A DNA stretch of 64,000 nt. Source: Desmodesmus armatus (Eukaryota > Chlorophyta > Chlorophyceae > Sphaeropleales > Scenedesmaceae). Below, piece after piece: positions 1 through 13,600 of the stretch. The notes beneath the pieces are model-generated. The model was not told the origin of the DNA, ran no database searches, and saw nothing but the letters and a program-made list of their open reading frames with translations. Positions within the stretch are counted from its first letter, which is position 1, and every line of letters begins with the position of its first letter. A program made the translations under genes and the position numbers. The DNA is taken from NCBI GenBank assembly GCA_007449985.2, contig VIIQ02000688.1, positions 62,001 through 126,000 of the forward strand. Direction: 5' to 3'.

Positions 1-206
1 GGACACCATGTGCCAGTCAAACACACACAAGTGGAAACGACAAGATCAGTGGATGATGCAGCTGAGGCCTCCTGCCCCAGTCAATTTCAACACCCGCACT
101 GCTGTGTGCTGGCGTGTGCTGGCCCCTATGCAGAAGCTGCTGCTGCTGCCTCAATCGTGGGTGAATGATGTGAGGTGCGCGGCACATGGCCTGCATGATC
201 CAAGGC

Positions 207-3200
207 TCATTCAGCCTCCGCTTCCTTAGTCCACTTCTTGTGCATGGCATCTTGCATGCGGTGCAAACCGCTGCTGCGCACCTCAAGCGGTGCCGCATTC
301 TGCAGGCACCTGTACAGCTGCTGCGTGCGCCGTGCGGCATCCGCTGCCGCCTGCTCCAGCCAGCGTATCCTGCTGCGGCATGTGCTGCTGCAGTCCTGCA
401 GCTCCTCCTGCAGCTCCTCCACACGCTCACTGGCGGCTTTCTCGGCTGCACTGGCAGACTCCAGCTGCCGAGCCAGCTTGGCATGCTTCAACTGCAGGAA
501 ACGAAGGGCAACGCAGCAGAGGACACGCACAGTCCAGATGCGCTGGCTGCAGCCATCTACGGATGTTGCGAGACCTGAGTTTGCTTGCCGCCACCAATCT
601 CCAACAAGCTAGCATACTGCATGGACCAAACACAGCGCGCCATCTTGTGTGCATGTTTGCAAGCAGTGTCTCACATCGCCGTTGCAGAAGTAGCCCTGCA
701 AAGCTGAGCAGCCCACCATGGGGCCCGCTGTTCCTGGTGAAATTCAACAGAAGCCAGGCACAATACCTGAGCAACCGCCATCTTGCGCACTGCGTCGACA
801 TACTGGTGCTTGATTGCATCCATGTCCCCAGCCTCCAGTGTCTTCAGGGCCTGGTCTACTGCTGCCAACTGCGTGGTGGCATCTGCCGCCTCTGCCTGAG
901 ACTTCTTGAGCTGCAGCAGAATCATGGGCACACATGCACAGCTCCATCAAGAACAGACGCAACTGCTCAGCACTGCAGGAAGCGCTACATGGTCAAGCCT
1001 CCCCTAATAAGCAAGTCATGCAAGCTTGTGAGAGGAGGTGCCATCCACACCTCCCCCAACTTCACCTGGGAGAGCGCTGCCTACGCACCCAGACCAGCCG
1101 CAACACACAGTCATGTGTGAGTACAGCCAACTTTCATGCATTCCCGTCTGTACGGCGTGGTGCTGTGTTGCCATCAGACGCTAAGTTTGGGCTGAATCAC
1201 CCACCTGTTTCTCTGCAGTGTGGCACTTCTGCTGCCAGGAGGCTGTGCTGTTTGAGTGCTCACGGTAGAGGAGCCTAACTTGATCAGACAGCTCTGCCAT
1301 GTCAGACTGGTAGCGCCGGCATGCCGAGCTCATCTGCAACAATCACAGCACTTTGTCATTGTGATGCAATGTGGCCAAATCTTCCAGTCTGGCAGTGTGC
1401 ATGCCAACTCACAAGGTGCTTATGGGACAGGGACCAAGTCACGTGCACAAGACAGATATCCGACACTGTTTCTGTGGCAAAGCCAGCAGCGCAACGTCCT
1501 GTGCCTGACCACACCAATGGTGTCAAGTGGGCATGACATCACGTGCTGCGAGTGTTGTGTGTTTAGAGCAGCTACCAAGGGTTGATTCTCAACACCCAAG
1601 CTCTGGCATACCTCGGTGAGCTCCAGCTCCCTCGAGTTGAGCTCCTCTAGGCACTCAATGAGCTGCTCCTTGATAGTGGCCACCTCTATCTCCAGCTGCT
1701 CATGCTGCTCGCGAGGCACGTAGTCGCCACCACGCCTTGCAGCCACAGCTGCAGCCGCCACACCTGCTGCGTCGCCATCTGGGCCACCTGCAAACCGGTT
1801 GGGTTTTGAGAAGAAAACCACAGTGCATGACCACACCCGGTTGGGAGTCAAGCAGACGCAGCAGTGCATGACCAAACCTGCAACCACCGCACGTGCGTTC
1901 TGATACCCACCGATGCAAGCCGTGCATCTTACATGGCGCATTCATCGTGTGCTGCTTCTTGCAAGAGGCTGCTTCAAGGGCCAGGTGCTCACCAGACAGC
2001 CCCAGGCGAGCCTCCATGGCAGCCTTGTGTTGTGCCAGTTGAGACAGCAGCGCATCTTTCTGCGCCAGCGACACCTGCGCATGATCAACACATACATCTC
2101 AGCACAAAACGCCCTGCACTGCATGGCAGGGAACCCTGCATCTGCAGTTGGAGCTTTGCCTTATGACTGCACGGTCCGTCAACCTGGCAGCTGCGATTAT
2201 CTTGGTGTTCGGTGAGGGGTGGGGGTGTAGCTTTCCAGAATATGTGAACCCACCTGCAGCTCCACCACCTGCTTGGCAAGCTGCTGGAGGCGCTCCCGCA
2301 GCTCCTCCGCTGCAGCATCTGCCACAAAGTTTTCATCCAGCACAGCATGAGCACGCCCGTACCGCCTGGACGCATGCGCCTGCTGCTCTTCAGCGGTTGG
2401 GGTTGTGGCTGCTGTCACGGCAGCCATGGTTGCACTGTTGCTGGCTGCTGCTGCTGATGCTGCCAGGTCCTTCAGGAGCATTGAGGTCACCCGCTCTGCG
2501 TCTATGAGCTTGTCAATGATGGTGTCTGTGAACTGCTTGTACTCAGTGTCACTGATCTGGCGGTGCTCAGCTGCAGGACAAGAAGCGACACCAACAGGTA
2601 CACGACAGCCACTTGCATGCCAGCGGCTTGGCTATACGCAGCATCCACACGTACTGCCGTTCCCAATCTTCAAGCACAAGGTGGCTGGCTGGCAGGCTCA
2701 AAGGATTTGCCAGCAGTGTTGGCCAATATGCGTAGTCCATACCCTATGGGTTGTTTGCATTGCTGCACAGCACCCACTTGATGCGCCAAACCTAGCATGC
2801 CCCTCACACATCCTGGCTGATGGCTGCCAGCCAGAAGTGGCCCAAAGGAGCTGCAACCGACCTTCCAACCTGCGCTCACCTAGTGCTTCGCTCATCTGCC
2901 GCAGCATCTTCAAGCAGCCCAGTAATGCGCCCCGCACAAGCTCCACCTGCGTGGCCTTGATGCCTCCCACCACCCCAGCCGTAGCCGACGCAGCTGCTGC
3001 TCCCCTGCTGCTGTCGCTGCCGTCAGTGTGGCTGGACAGTCCAGAGAACAGGTGCTGCAGGTTGGCTGCATGAGAGCCGTGCTGCCCAGCTGTGCCCACT
3101 GCCGCAAGAGCAGACATGCTGCCACTGCTGAGCTCCGTCAGTGCTGGGCGCATGTTGATGGGGATGTCTGCGTAGGCCATGACCTCAGCCAAGCGCACCT

Positions 3201-6200
3201 CCAGGAACTCAATCTGCACAGCACACGTGTGCGGACATATACACACAAACACTGAGCACCTTTGACTCTCATCTCTGGTAACGGCTGGTTGCATGAAAGC
3301 AACTGTCCACAAACATCGGCAAAAGGGTAAGGTTCAGCACTGCGCGCATTTGGAAGCCCCCTCTCACTCAGCACTGCAAATCATGCCCGGCAACACAAGG
3401 GCGGCAGTCTGTCGACATAAGCGTTGATTCACAACACCCACAGGCCCTGACCATGTTCCCTCCATCAGCAGCGTCCACTAACTGCGCCTGCCCCGCCTCA
3501 CCCGCTGCTGCAGCTGTGTCACCAGCCGCTCCTCAGGGTTCCGTCCTCCCTTGAGTCCCTCAACATACTCCTCAAGAAGGAGAAGCTGCTCGGGGGTCAG
3601 CCCCATCTCCAGTGCTGTCTTGCCGTGGTACTTGGCCCTGAACTTCACTTCTAGGCGCAGCTTCCTTCGCTCCTCCTCAAGGTCAGACACCTGCACACCA
3701 CAGGACACCACAGCCCCAGTATCAAAGATCTTGAGCGTAGGGACGGGTGCCCATGAAGAAGTTTGCATGAGCACCACACAACACCGCAATACTGACCATC
3801 TGCATCAGCTGCAGCCAACAGTGCGCTGCCACCGGCAGCGCTATGCCACCAACATGCATCTGGCCCACAGGCTTTCACGATGAACACAATGGGATTCAGC
3901 AGAAGATGTTGCAAGCATGGTACCACAGGCACAGGAGCCTCAACTTGCACAAACCGACGAAGACACAGACAGTGGCCGCACCTGCCGCTCCAGCAGCGAG
4001 TTCACGCTGCGCAGCTGCGCAATGGTGATGTCCTTCTGCAGCTTCACTCCTGCGGTGTCCAGGGGATCATCCGGAGGCAGCCCTGCCTTGCGCCGCAGCA
4101 GAATGGCTTCATCCGACAGGTCCTCAAGTGCAGCCGACAGCTTGTTCACCTGCGTGCATCAAAACTATGGTTGACTGCATGGCTTGTGCAGGCACCAGCT
4201 GTCGCCATTCACGCAGTGGTGATGGGGTGCAGGGGCGGTCAATGCATGAATACATCTCCCTGCTGCGCTTTCAGATATGAGCCAGCAGTGGTGCATGTAC
4301 AGCTACAGGATCAGCATAGCCACGGTGCTGATGAGCGACCTTGAAAGTGCTGACAGGTGGCAAAAGCCTGCAGGCCCTGTCCCCGTGCGGCAAGGTGCTG
4401 CAGGCAGCGACACACCTGCTGCACCAGCTCCCTGACCCTGTTTTCTCCAGCACCCACTGTGTCTTTCAGCTGGCGGATTTCCAGCGCAGCCTGCGTGCAC
4501 AAACACAACATGTCAGGCCCCACCGGAGCAGCGACCAAGTCGGCACTGCCCATCCATGTTCACAAGTCCTGCAGGCGCCACCACGCAGCCACTGCAACCA
4601 CCTACCTTTAGCACATACTGCAATGACTGTCAGACACATGCATGGCAGTAGTAGCCAGGCAACCCCAAGCATCTCATGCCGCCCACCTGAGGAAGGCCAT
4701 ACACCCCTGACTCGTACTGTGCCATTCTGGCCGTGGCATCTCCCAAGTTGCCCTCCAGCCTGCTGACTTCCTCTTCCAGCACCTCCACCTGCTTCTTTTC
4801 CGTCTCCAGGTGTCCCTCCAGGAACTGCACGCGCCTGCTGAGCCGAGCCATCTCCTCCGCCTGCCTACCCAGGGCCCTGTCAACCTCCTGGCCCACATCT
4901 GCTTCCAGCTGCTCGTACGCCTCAAGCAGCAGCACCTGCAGCAGTCAACCACAAAGAACGTCACCGCCTGCATTACTTCCTGCTCGGTCAGAACTTGTGC
5001 GCTGCCAACCTGATATGTTGAGTGTTTGATGCATGTGCTGGATGCAATGCAAGTGTGCGCACAATTTTGCTTCGAGTGCCTGCACTGTTGCAGGAGCACA
5101 GCTCAAGGCTGAGATAGGCCCCTCTGCACTGATAGCATGCCCATAGTCACAGCATGTGGCTGGCTCCATTTTCCGATGGTTTCTTGTCTTGTTGTGGGCT
5201 GCCCCAGCTATGTCTTGCCAGCTATCATGGCGGCAACTGTGAACAATCATACCCACCTCGTTTTCCTTTGCTTCATCCAGGGCCTTCTTCAAGGCTGTCA
5301 GCTGTGCCTGGGGGCTGCCCTCAGCGCCCTCCCCATCAGCACCACCAGATCCGCTGCCACCGACCCCAGAGCCGTCACCAGCCAGGCCGCCTGCGCCATT
5401 GGCCTTGTTGCCTGTGGCGGCATACAGCCGGGCCTCCTTCCGCAGAGCTTCGATCTGAGACACAAGAGAGCTGCGCTCCTCGTCCCAGGACCTGCAGGAC
5501 ACTCCAAGACACACTGTCAGCAATCGCCCGCAGTCTGAACTGAACGGCTGCAAGAGCCAGCTCAGCCCTTCACACTGTGCTGAGCAGCTGGCAGCTGCTG
5601 GCTCACCTGTACTGCCGTGCAAAGCGCGCCTCAAACTCATCCAGCAAGGCCATCTTGGCTGCCACGTCTGCCCGCAGCTCCTCTGCCAGGCCCATCACTT
5701 GCACCTTCTCCCGCGCCAGCACCTCGGCCCTGTCATCTGCAGCTGCAGCCGCTAGCCGGAGCTCCTTGGCCTCCGCATCAAGCAGCAGGATCTTCTCAGA
5801 CACCTGTGTGGCAGAACACATGCGCAGGAAATAATGTGCAGGAAATGATCACTGCACACCAGCTGGCGCCATCGTGGTTGACGTGAGTCCCTGGTGTCAA
5901 GCACTGAGCTAGCCTATCACAGGGCAACAGGGGAGCAGCTGCTTTGCCAGCAGGCGCTGCTGAAACGACTGCTACTATCTTGATCAGCCAGGGGCCTCTG
6001 CCTTAACTGGCGTTGCTAGCACCCACGCGCTTCAGAGTACCAACGTGCTCCCACCCACCTGCAGGTTCTCCTCCTTGAGAGCCTCAAGCTGCGCCCTGAG
6101 CTCACAGTTGGATGCCTCTAGAGCACGATTGTCTTTTGTCAGCCGCTCAATCTTCCATTCTTGCTGCCGGATGGTTTCCTGCACAGCCAAGACAACACGG

Positions 6201-7771
6201 TGGCTGGAGCATTGCCCCACAACCCCACTGACATGTGCAAGTCAACTGCTTACACCGGCTGCTGCTGGCAGGTGTTGTGCCTCCCCGCACTGTTTGCCAA
6301 AAAGGTGAGCCACAGTACTGCAGACATTGCTGCACTGCTGCCATTGATGCTACTGACTGCTTACCGACAGCTCCCGCTGCTGCTCCCTGCCATGGCCCTG
6401 CGCTGTCAGTGCCGCGTACTGCCCACGCAACTCATCAAAGTCGTCCCGCAGGCGGGTCAGCTGCTCCCTCTGGTCCAACAGCTCGTCATCCTTGCGCTTG
6501 ATTACGTCATCACTGCGCTGCAGCCTGCAGACATGGCATGCACATGGAAACACACATATCAAGGCCAGCTGCAGCAGCTGCCGGGGGACTGCTGGGGCTG
6601 CTGCTGTCTTGTGCGCATGATTGCCTTACTGTTCTGCATGCATGCCTTTGTGCAGCGCTGCTGCAATTGCTGCGCTAGGCTGGATGGCTGCCTGTGCTGC
6701 TGCTGCTGCTGCTGCCCGCACCTGCCCTCCAAATCGTCAACCGTGGCGCGGTCGTGATCGGTCTGGTCGATCAGCTGGTTGTTGGCCTTGCGTTCCTCAT
6801 CCAATGTTTGCCTCAGCTCCTGTGCATGCAATGCAGAACACACGGTGAACAGACTGAACAGACCACAGCACAGCATAGCATGAGCAATGCCTCTGCTGCA
6901 TGGCACTCAGCATCGACTGGCCAGTGGTGCTTGCGTGGCACTTCACGCTAGACTGCTTATCGTTGCAGCCAAAGCTGCTGCTTCCTACCTTGAGCTCCAA
7001 CTCCAGCTCCTTTGCATCACCAAAAAAGCCCTCCTGGTCCCTGAGCTCCCTGAGCTCTGCTATCTCCCCCTCCAGGCTCCTGTTCTGATCCTCAAGCTCC
7101 TGCAGGAGGCAGCGGGAGAGTTGTGTGACTCGTAATTTGATGCCAGGACGGCAAGCGTTCTGTACAGCAATGCCATAGCTGTCTGGCAGATGTGTCAACA
7201 GCAATCCCTCCAACGCCTCATGGCACGGGCGAGAATGCTATTTTGTTTGCTGGTGCTGGTCGGCTGCAGATGGTCCATGATGGCACTGGTGGCATGCATG
7301 CATGGCGTATCACCCACCCTGAGATCACCCCGCAGGGTGTTGTTCTCTGCCAGCACGGTCTGAGCTTCTGCATACTGCACTTCCAGGCCCAGCTGCAGCA
7401 GCCTCGTCGTGCGCAGCAGCAACTCCACATTCTCTTCTGCTGTTAGGCTGGTGTCTGGGTCTATGTATCCTGCCTCCAGGTCCTTTGCTGTCCGGATGAC
7501 ATCATCCACCTCTGGGTCTTGCAGGTGGAAGCCCTGCAGTGGCCAGAGGCATGAAGGTCCCATAAGATTTAGCCAACCCACCAACTTCTTACCTCCGAAC
7601 AGCTGCAAAGCAGCTCCAGCAGGTACAGCTGCATCCAAGGCACAAGCTGCCACATCATGCCCAACTGCACAACTCCTTCACCTGCTGCATAGCTGCATCA
7701 TCAGGGCTGATGGCAACGAGCTCTGCCAGCTCATGACCACTAAATGGATGTACTCTAGGATGGAACTCCAT
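207..7771 (-). CDS. CEP290: CEP290-like ciliary transition-zone coiled-coil protein (N-terminal half, probably continues left of the window)
   Basis: Almost entirely coiled coil. Family role: CEP290 bridges microtubules and membrane at the ciliary transition zone and gates protein entry. Exons: 7771-7682, 7533-7318, 7099-6989, 6819-6722, 6524-6365, 6178-6059, 5803-5607, 5491-5257, 4935-4687, 4490-4416, 4149-3982, 3690-3502, 3213-2880, 2570-2254, 2074-1933, 1787-1612, 1333-1205, 910-767, 491-207; all phases agree (1144 codons). Diagnostic similarity: the N-terminus HELAELVAISPDDAAM resembles the family's start, residues near 483-490 read YESGVYGL as in animal CEP290, the following VNKLSAALEDL / LRRKAGLPP block matches the next conserved block, and GLTPEQLLLLEEYVEGL follows. 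The start is the ATG that opens this frame. Animal CEP290 is about twice as long, so the TGA at 207 may be intronic, with a donor near 252 and further exons off the window. Paralogous coiled-coil proteins are a less likely alternative. Confidence 0.82.
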
Positions 7772-8175
7772 GGCAGCTGTGTTTGATTCAGCAAGCTACC
7801 TTGCCGTGTGCCTCAACACTGCTGTTGCATGCTTGTGTTCTGCCTGAAATGCAGCTGCACGTTGGCTGTTGACAACTGCATCTTCCATCACGTGTTGAAC
7901 AACGCACTTCGATGCAGAATTGAACGTCAGAAGTCGGTGTGAGCCGTGACAGCTGGGAACCATTTGACTGTTTAGTCATCTTGTCATCTTCAGCCTCTTT
8001 CAGAGCCAAGGCGCTCTGCAGACAGCCTGTATAGCCTTCTCGACCATCAAAGTACGATGAAGGCAAGTCTCAAAGTCACGCCCTTTACCCATCCATGCTG
8101 ATCTTGATCATGTTCCAGAGCAGCAGTGCGTTTCTCACAGTGCCCACACGATGTACTTTCATTTCTTGATGTTCA

Positions 8176-8180
8176 TTACA
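8176..8180 (-). terminator. Candidate TGTAA polyadenylation signal of the STI1-domain gene
   Basis: TGTAA is the usual chlorophycean poly(A) signal. This minus-strand copy lies about 640 nt past the stop at 8817. Distance and chance occurrence keep confidence low. Confidence 0.3.
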
Positions 8181-8239
8181 AGTCCCTGTTGGTGGTAGAC
8201 GGAGAGACTGGCTGGACAGGGGAGTGAGCTGCAGGCAGA

Positions 8240-8262
8240 GGGGGCCCCTCTGAGGGGCCCCC
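8240..8262. repeat. Perfect 11-bp inverted repeat, 1-nt spacer
   Basis: Arms GGGGGCCCCTC (8240-8250) and GAGGGGCCCCC (8252-8262) can form a very stable GC hairpin. Function unknown; it lies in the 3' flank of the minus-strand STI1-domain gene. Confidence 0.7.
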
Positions 8263-8816
8263 AGGGGAAAGCAAGGCAAGGATGCAGCAGGGGATGAGAG
8301 GCTCCCAGGTGGATCAAATCAGCAGTGTTTATCAGCTCCATATGGTGATCAGGCCGGACCTCGACCGCGTACAGAAGTGCCAACTTGTACCTGCAGCTGC
8401 TGGGCCGTCCTTGCAAGGCCAAACACCAATTGCCTGAAGATTGACTTGCAAGAATCCCCTTTGGCAAGCATTTCCTTTGGCGTGCTTGCCGGTAGATGCC
8501 TACATCCACACCCTATACCCCTTGCTCAATGTCTCCCCCCCCCCTGCTGCATTTGGCGAAGAGGCCCAGCCTCACTGTGTCCTTGCACAATTTGATGACA
8601 AAACCATTCAGACTGCTGGCTGCAACTGCTTCGTACTGTCCACGTTGAGAACTTCGCTCAATCAGTCAGGAACAAAGGGCCACAGCTGCTGTTGGCGACA
8701 CACCATTCTACAGCGATCAAGCCACACACAGCCAAGCCTCAACACAAACAACAGGCACACTTGCTCAGTACTGCAGAGCTGGACTGCCATACATCTGCAG
8801 CTGTAGTGACACACAT

Positions 8817-10322
8817 CTATGCTACTGCTGCAGGGTTGCTCATCTTCTCAAGCTTTGACCCCATCAGTTTGCCCATGCCCATGTAGAACTGCTGGACCTG
8901 CAGAGCACCAAAGCAGCCACAGTATCATCGCAAGGGGGGAGAGGGGGCATGCAGGAGCAGTGGCATGGGGGAGCAGTGGCAAGCCGCACCCTCAGCCCCT
9001 TAACTTGAATCGCTGTGCCTCAGGCTCGTCAGGAAACGCACCGCAGCTGCAGTAGGTGCTGCCAGGCGGTGGATAGAAGATGCATGCACAGCATTAGCTG
9101 CAAGATTGCACGCCTGCTGCCCCACCTTTGGGTTTTTAGCATGCTTGGCAAAAGCCTTCGGGTCTCGCGCCACCTCAGCCACAGCAGCCATCACCTCTGG
9201 GTCATCAAAGCCTGCAGCAGCAGCTTGCGCTTTGTGATTTTGCTACACACTGTGGTTCAGCCGCCTGTCGGTTTAGTGTGCCCCTACTGCCTGTCACTGC
9301 CTGCCCCCAGACAAGCTTTGCAGCTTGAGGACGGCTGCAAGAAGGGCAGGACCCTACTCCCCACTGCTTGGTGGGCATGGCATGCACAAGGCTCACCGTG
9401 CAATTCCCAAACACATGGCAGCATGCTTGAGTAACACACCTGACATGAGTGTGGAGTCCTGTGCAACAGCAGACACTGTGTCTGGAGTGGGTTTCAGTGC
9501 TGTGATCAGCTGGGACTTCATGGCTGCCAGTCGCTTCTCCTGCTCGTCTGGTGGGATCATGAAGCATTCAGGGATGGCTTTACTGCCTGGCTGCTGTGGC
9601 TGCGCTTTGAGCACTGGCATTGGCTGCTGAATGCTGCTGCTGCTGTTCGACGGCGCCTGCAGCAGGCAGGCAGCAAACAACAGCACACGGAGACCATGGA
9701 CGAGCTGCTGAGGAATGCCCAGTGCACATCGTGCATGCGTGTCTGCTGCTGATACAGGTACGGACACAGTTGCATCAGATCCAAGAGCATCCTGGCACAC
9801 ATGCCTGTTGCCCTCCTCCCCCCTCCCCATGACCAACCACAGCAACACCACCTCTGCTACTCACTTGTGCGCTGCTGCTTTGCTTTCTGCTGCTGCTGCT
9901 TGGCTTGGCATCCAGAAAACCCTTCATAAACGGCTTTTTGGTGGCTTCGGCCTTGCTTTTGACTGGTGGCGGCAAGCAACTGGCCTGCTGTGTGCCTGCA
10001 CTGTCAGTCACTGCAGCTGTCCGCAAGTCGCCCTCTTGCAGGCCTGCTGTCCCGATAATGCTGTCTGCCAGCTGCACGGCATGCAGCTGGTCTGGTAGGC
10101 TGCTCAAGGGAGGTGGGGCATCTGCATGTGTACATATCCATAAAAATATGTCAGCACTTCCTGGCAGCACCATGCAGCGCCCAAAGTGCACACACTGACA
10201 AGGTCCAAGATGAGCTGGGCAGCAGATGCAAGGATATGCCGACCCAGCAACAAGGACTCACCGTCATCCCACTCACAAACACTCATGTGGTTGTTGTCAT
10301 GCATGACTGCGTGCATCTGCAC
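8817..10322 (-). CDS. Small STI1-domain protein (putative Hsp70/Hsp90 co-chaperone-like, function unknown)
   Basis: Five exons with agreeing phases: 10322-10262, 10121-9865, 9656-9440, 9211-9126, 8897-8817, encoding 233 residues. The N-terminus is acidic (CEWDDDAPPPLSSLPDQL). A Lys-rich KKPFMKGFLDAK segment and a low-complexity Ser/Gln linker follow. Residues about 179-212 contain FDDPEVMAAVAEVARDPKAF, the DP/STI1-type helical motif found at the C-termini of Sti1/Hop and Hip, and the protein ends FYMGMGKLMGSKLEKM plus a short tail. No TPR repeats are present, so it is not Hop or Hip itself. In those families the domain binds chaperone clients or Hsp70; a similar role here is inference. The start is the first ATG of exon 1; a second ATG lies six nucleotides downstream. 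It is divergent from the DMT transporter, whose start codon is 328 bp away. Confidence 0.72.
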
Positions 10323-10650
10323 CTGCTGTGGGCCACCTCTGCAAGGTGCTGGTTGGATCTACTGCTCCAGATCCTGTTTTCTTGATTTCGCAGTTGCACC
10401 GCACCTACAGTGCTCTAATGACACAGAACCGACACGAATAATGCTTACACATGACCTTGAGTGCCTGCACGCAAACAAATTCAATGATTCCGAAAGACGC
10501 GCCTTTCAAATCACAAACCCTCAAGAACACAGGATCAAGCTTACCGATGAATTCATATACGCAGAGGTGTCATCAAACGAATGTTGGTGACGTGTGTGCA
10601 CAGCATGGTCGTCCAGCTTGGACAGCTCACCAGGTGACCACAACAACAGC
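10323..10650. promoter_or_regulatory. Short divergent promoter region (STI1-domain gene / DMT transporter)
   Basis: The start codons of two oppositely oriented genes are separated by 328 bp, so both promoters and 5' UTRs must lie here unless untranslated exons exist. No TATA box or named operator was recognised. Confidence 0.5.
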
Positions 10651-13600
10651 ATGGCAGACACAGGGCTCCACAGCATTAAAGCAGGCCAGTCTGGTGCCGC
10701 TGATGCCATACACCACAGGTTTTGGACCTTGCTTGCAGCTGGCCCCAGGTAGGTGTTGTTTTTTGCCAGCTCAACCACAACTGCAAGGGCTCAAAAGCAG
10801 TAACACCATGCCACGCGCTGTACCACCTGTGCAGGCTGGTGTGGGACTCTGGGCTCACATGTTCCTTCCTGGCATCCTTCATATTCGCGTTCTCTGCACT
10901 CTTTGTCAAGCTGACAGGCGGAAGGGTCCCTGTGCTGGAAGTATGCCTTGTCAGAAGCTCCATATCAGCAGCACTGTCGCTGGCGCTCATGCACCTCAGT
11001 GGCATGCCTTGGAGACTGTTCTATGGCAAGAAGAAAAACCTCAAAATACTGTTTTTTGCGGGGTTGTTGTGGCGCCTGCAGCATGGTGAGCATTCCCAGT
11101 CACTTAGTTGCTTAGGTTCAGCCACCATCATCAGCATGGTGCTTCATTTGTAACTGTTTTCATGAAGTGCGCCAGAGTGCACGCGCGACATTGCAGCATA
11201 CATGGCATGTTGGGCGCATGATCAAGGCTTTGCCATGCTGTGTTGCAGACCACATACTACGTCGCCCTGTTCATGCTCCCACTGGGTGATGCTGTGACCA
11301 TCAACCTGGTTGGGCCTCCAGTGACAGCAATCTTTGCCCGACTGCTACTCAAGGAGCCACTTGGGTGAGCAGCAGCTGATTTGCGGAGGTTTCTGGTGGT
11401 GGTTTGCGACAGGGACTGGGCAATATGAGCAGCAGATAGGATCAAGGCGGCAGCAGTCGCCTTCAACCTTTGGTGGCATATGTTGTCCTGCAGGCTGCAG
11501 CAACATTAGCCGCGTGTGTCACGGTCAGCTGTCTGTGTGTGTGTGGCAGCTACAGCACAACACGGCAGATGGGGTAGCAATTCAGTCACTGCAGTTGCAC
11601 GGGGTGCTGTAGTACAGCCCCTTTGAGCGACCTACATGAGACGCTCCACTCTGAGTTGAGCAATATTGGAGGCAATGCAGCTACTTGCAGCACAGCTTGG
11701 GCTGCCACCGCCACACCAGCAGTCGTCTGTTGCTTGGGCCATGGCCCATGGTGCGGCACTTGAACCTTAGCACCCATCGCTGGGCTGTTGCAACAACGCA
11801 GGTACCGTGGCCTGGCAGGCTGCATCGTTTCGCTTGCTGGGGTTGCCTTTGTCGGCCGGCCTCAATTCCTGTTTGGCAGTGGCCATGAGGAATGGGCACG
11901 GACGCGCGCCATAGGCACAGCAGCAGGCATCCTCAGCGCTGTGCTGGGCGGGGGCTCCAGCATGACGATTAGGATCATTGGCGGGTCTGAACCAGCCGCA
12001 GTGATAGGTGAGTGTGTTTGGCAGCATGCCATGCCAACGGCGGTGAGTGCCAAGGAGCTTGAAGCATCCGTAAGGTACATCGTCTTGCACATTCATCTAC
12101 TTACTGCCAGTGCTGACAGCAACATATACATTTTGTATCCACTCTATCAGCGACTCTCCCTTGTGCAAGTGTGGCTACTACAGCACAGCATGTCAGCGTG
12201 CAGCACAACCCAATGCCATGCAGCAGCATTGGCCTGCATCGTGCCACCCATAACATCCTGCCCTGCTGCATTTTTCTTGCTCTTGCACATGCTTTGCAGC
12301 TCTGTGGTTCCACACGGCAACAATGTTGCTGTCAGTGTTCCCCCTGCTAGCTGGTGTCCCCAACAAGCCGGTGCTGCTGTCAGGGCCTGATGCTGGCTAC
12401 ATGATGGGTGTGGCTGGCACCTCCTTTGTGGCGCAGCTGCTTGTCACAAGGGGGCTGCAACGCTGCCAGGCGGCAAAAGCAGCAGCCATGAGCTTCACAC
12501 AGGTATGGTCATTGGCGCATGGTGCTCCTCAGGAATCTGGCCCCAGCCTGTGCGGCATTGAATGTTTTATAGTATGGCTCAGGTAACACATCGAAAATGT
12601 TCCTAGCTCAGCCATTTGATGACGCATCATGCAGTGCAGCAGCAACGGTAGTGTCTGCTTGCATGCTTGCAGGTGGTCTACAGCAACATCATGGGTGCTG
12701 TGTTCTTTGGTGACAAGATGACCCTGAGCAGCGCCCTAGGAACCCTCCTGGTCCTAGCCGGCGTGCTGTTGGTCACCCTGCGCTCATCAAGCACAACCAG
12801 CAACACAGACAAAGATGCAGCAACAGCCCCAGCCACCACAGTTGCCGCACAAGGCACCGAGAAGCATCCTTACTCTGCAGATAGTGACCGCGTGTCGCTG
12901 CTGTCAGACCATTACATGCGCAGCCATCTGGCTCCTGCAGGTCCAGCGTCAGCACAGCTAGCAGAGGATGCGGCTGGGGTGGCAGGAGCCCTGGCAGTAG
13001 TCAGGCTTCGCTCCGCCGGCAGCCTGGGTCAGGGATCCAAGCACGGCCCTGGCCCCCACCTCGACCCTGCTGGCGAAGCAGAGCAGCTGCTAGCACCATC
13101 ACATGCTGACAGCGCATCCGTACAGGATGATGACACCCAGCCCATGGAAGAGGAGAAGGGCCTGATCGCTCAGATTGCTGCCAGTGCTGCAGCTGCACTG
13201 GGTGGGGAGCTGTGTCCAGCAGGGTCTGCGGTGCAGGCGCTAGAGCTGTCGCGGCAAGTGTCACGGCAGCTTGCGTGCTCCAGGGCTGTGTCTCAGATGT
13301 CTCGCCAGCCCTCGCAGTACCTCTTCGGGTCGCCGTCAGCATTTATGACAGCACCAGGGCTGCCTGGGATGTCAGGTGTGCCGCGGGGACAAGCTTCTTT
13401 TCAAGCCCAGCAGCAGGGTCAGGGTCAGGTGCAACCCCTGGTACAGCAGGTCAGCCGGCAGGGTGACTCTTCAGGTGTGGTGGAGCAGGAGGCGCAATCA
13501 CAGCAGCAGCAGCAGCAGCACAGCAGGGTGGAGGTCCAGACAGCGGCTGCCGCCCCTGGCGGAGGTGGTCTGAAGCAGGCGCTGCTGTTGGTTGACAGCA

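Larger units (their letters stand above)
7772..8816. other. Intergenic region between CEP290 and the STI1-domain gene
   Basis: About 1 kb between two minus-strand genes: the 3' flank of the STI1-domain gene and the presumed promoter of CEP290. Only short unsupported frames occur. It holds a perfect 11-bp inverted repeat at 8240-8262 and a minus-strand TGTAA at 8176-8180. Confidence 0.6.

Noticed and set aside
11086..11115. A 30-nt intron with GTGAGC donor in the transporter gene
   Set aside because: Too short for normal splicing. The 30 nt are in frame, so reading through to the donor at 11138 explains the phase better.
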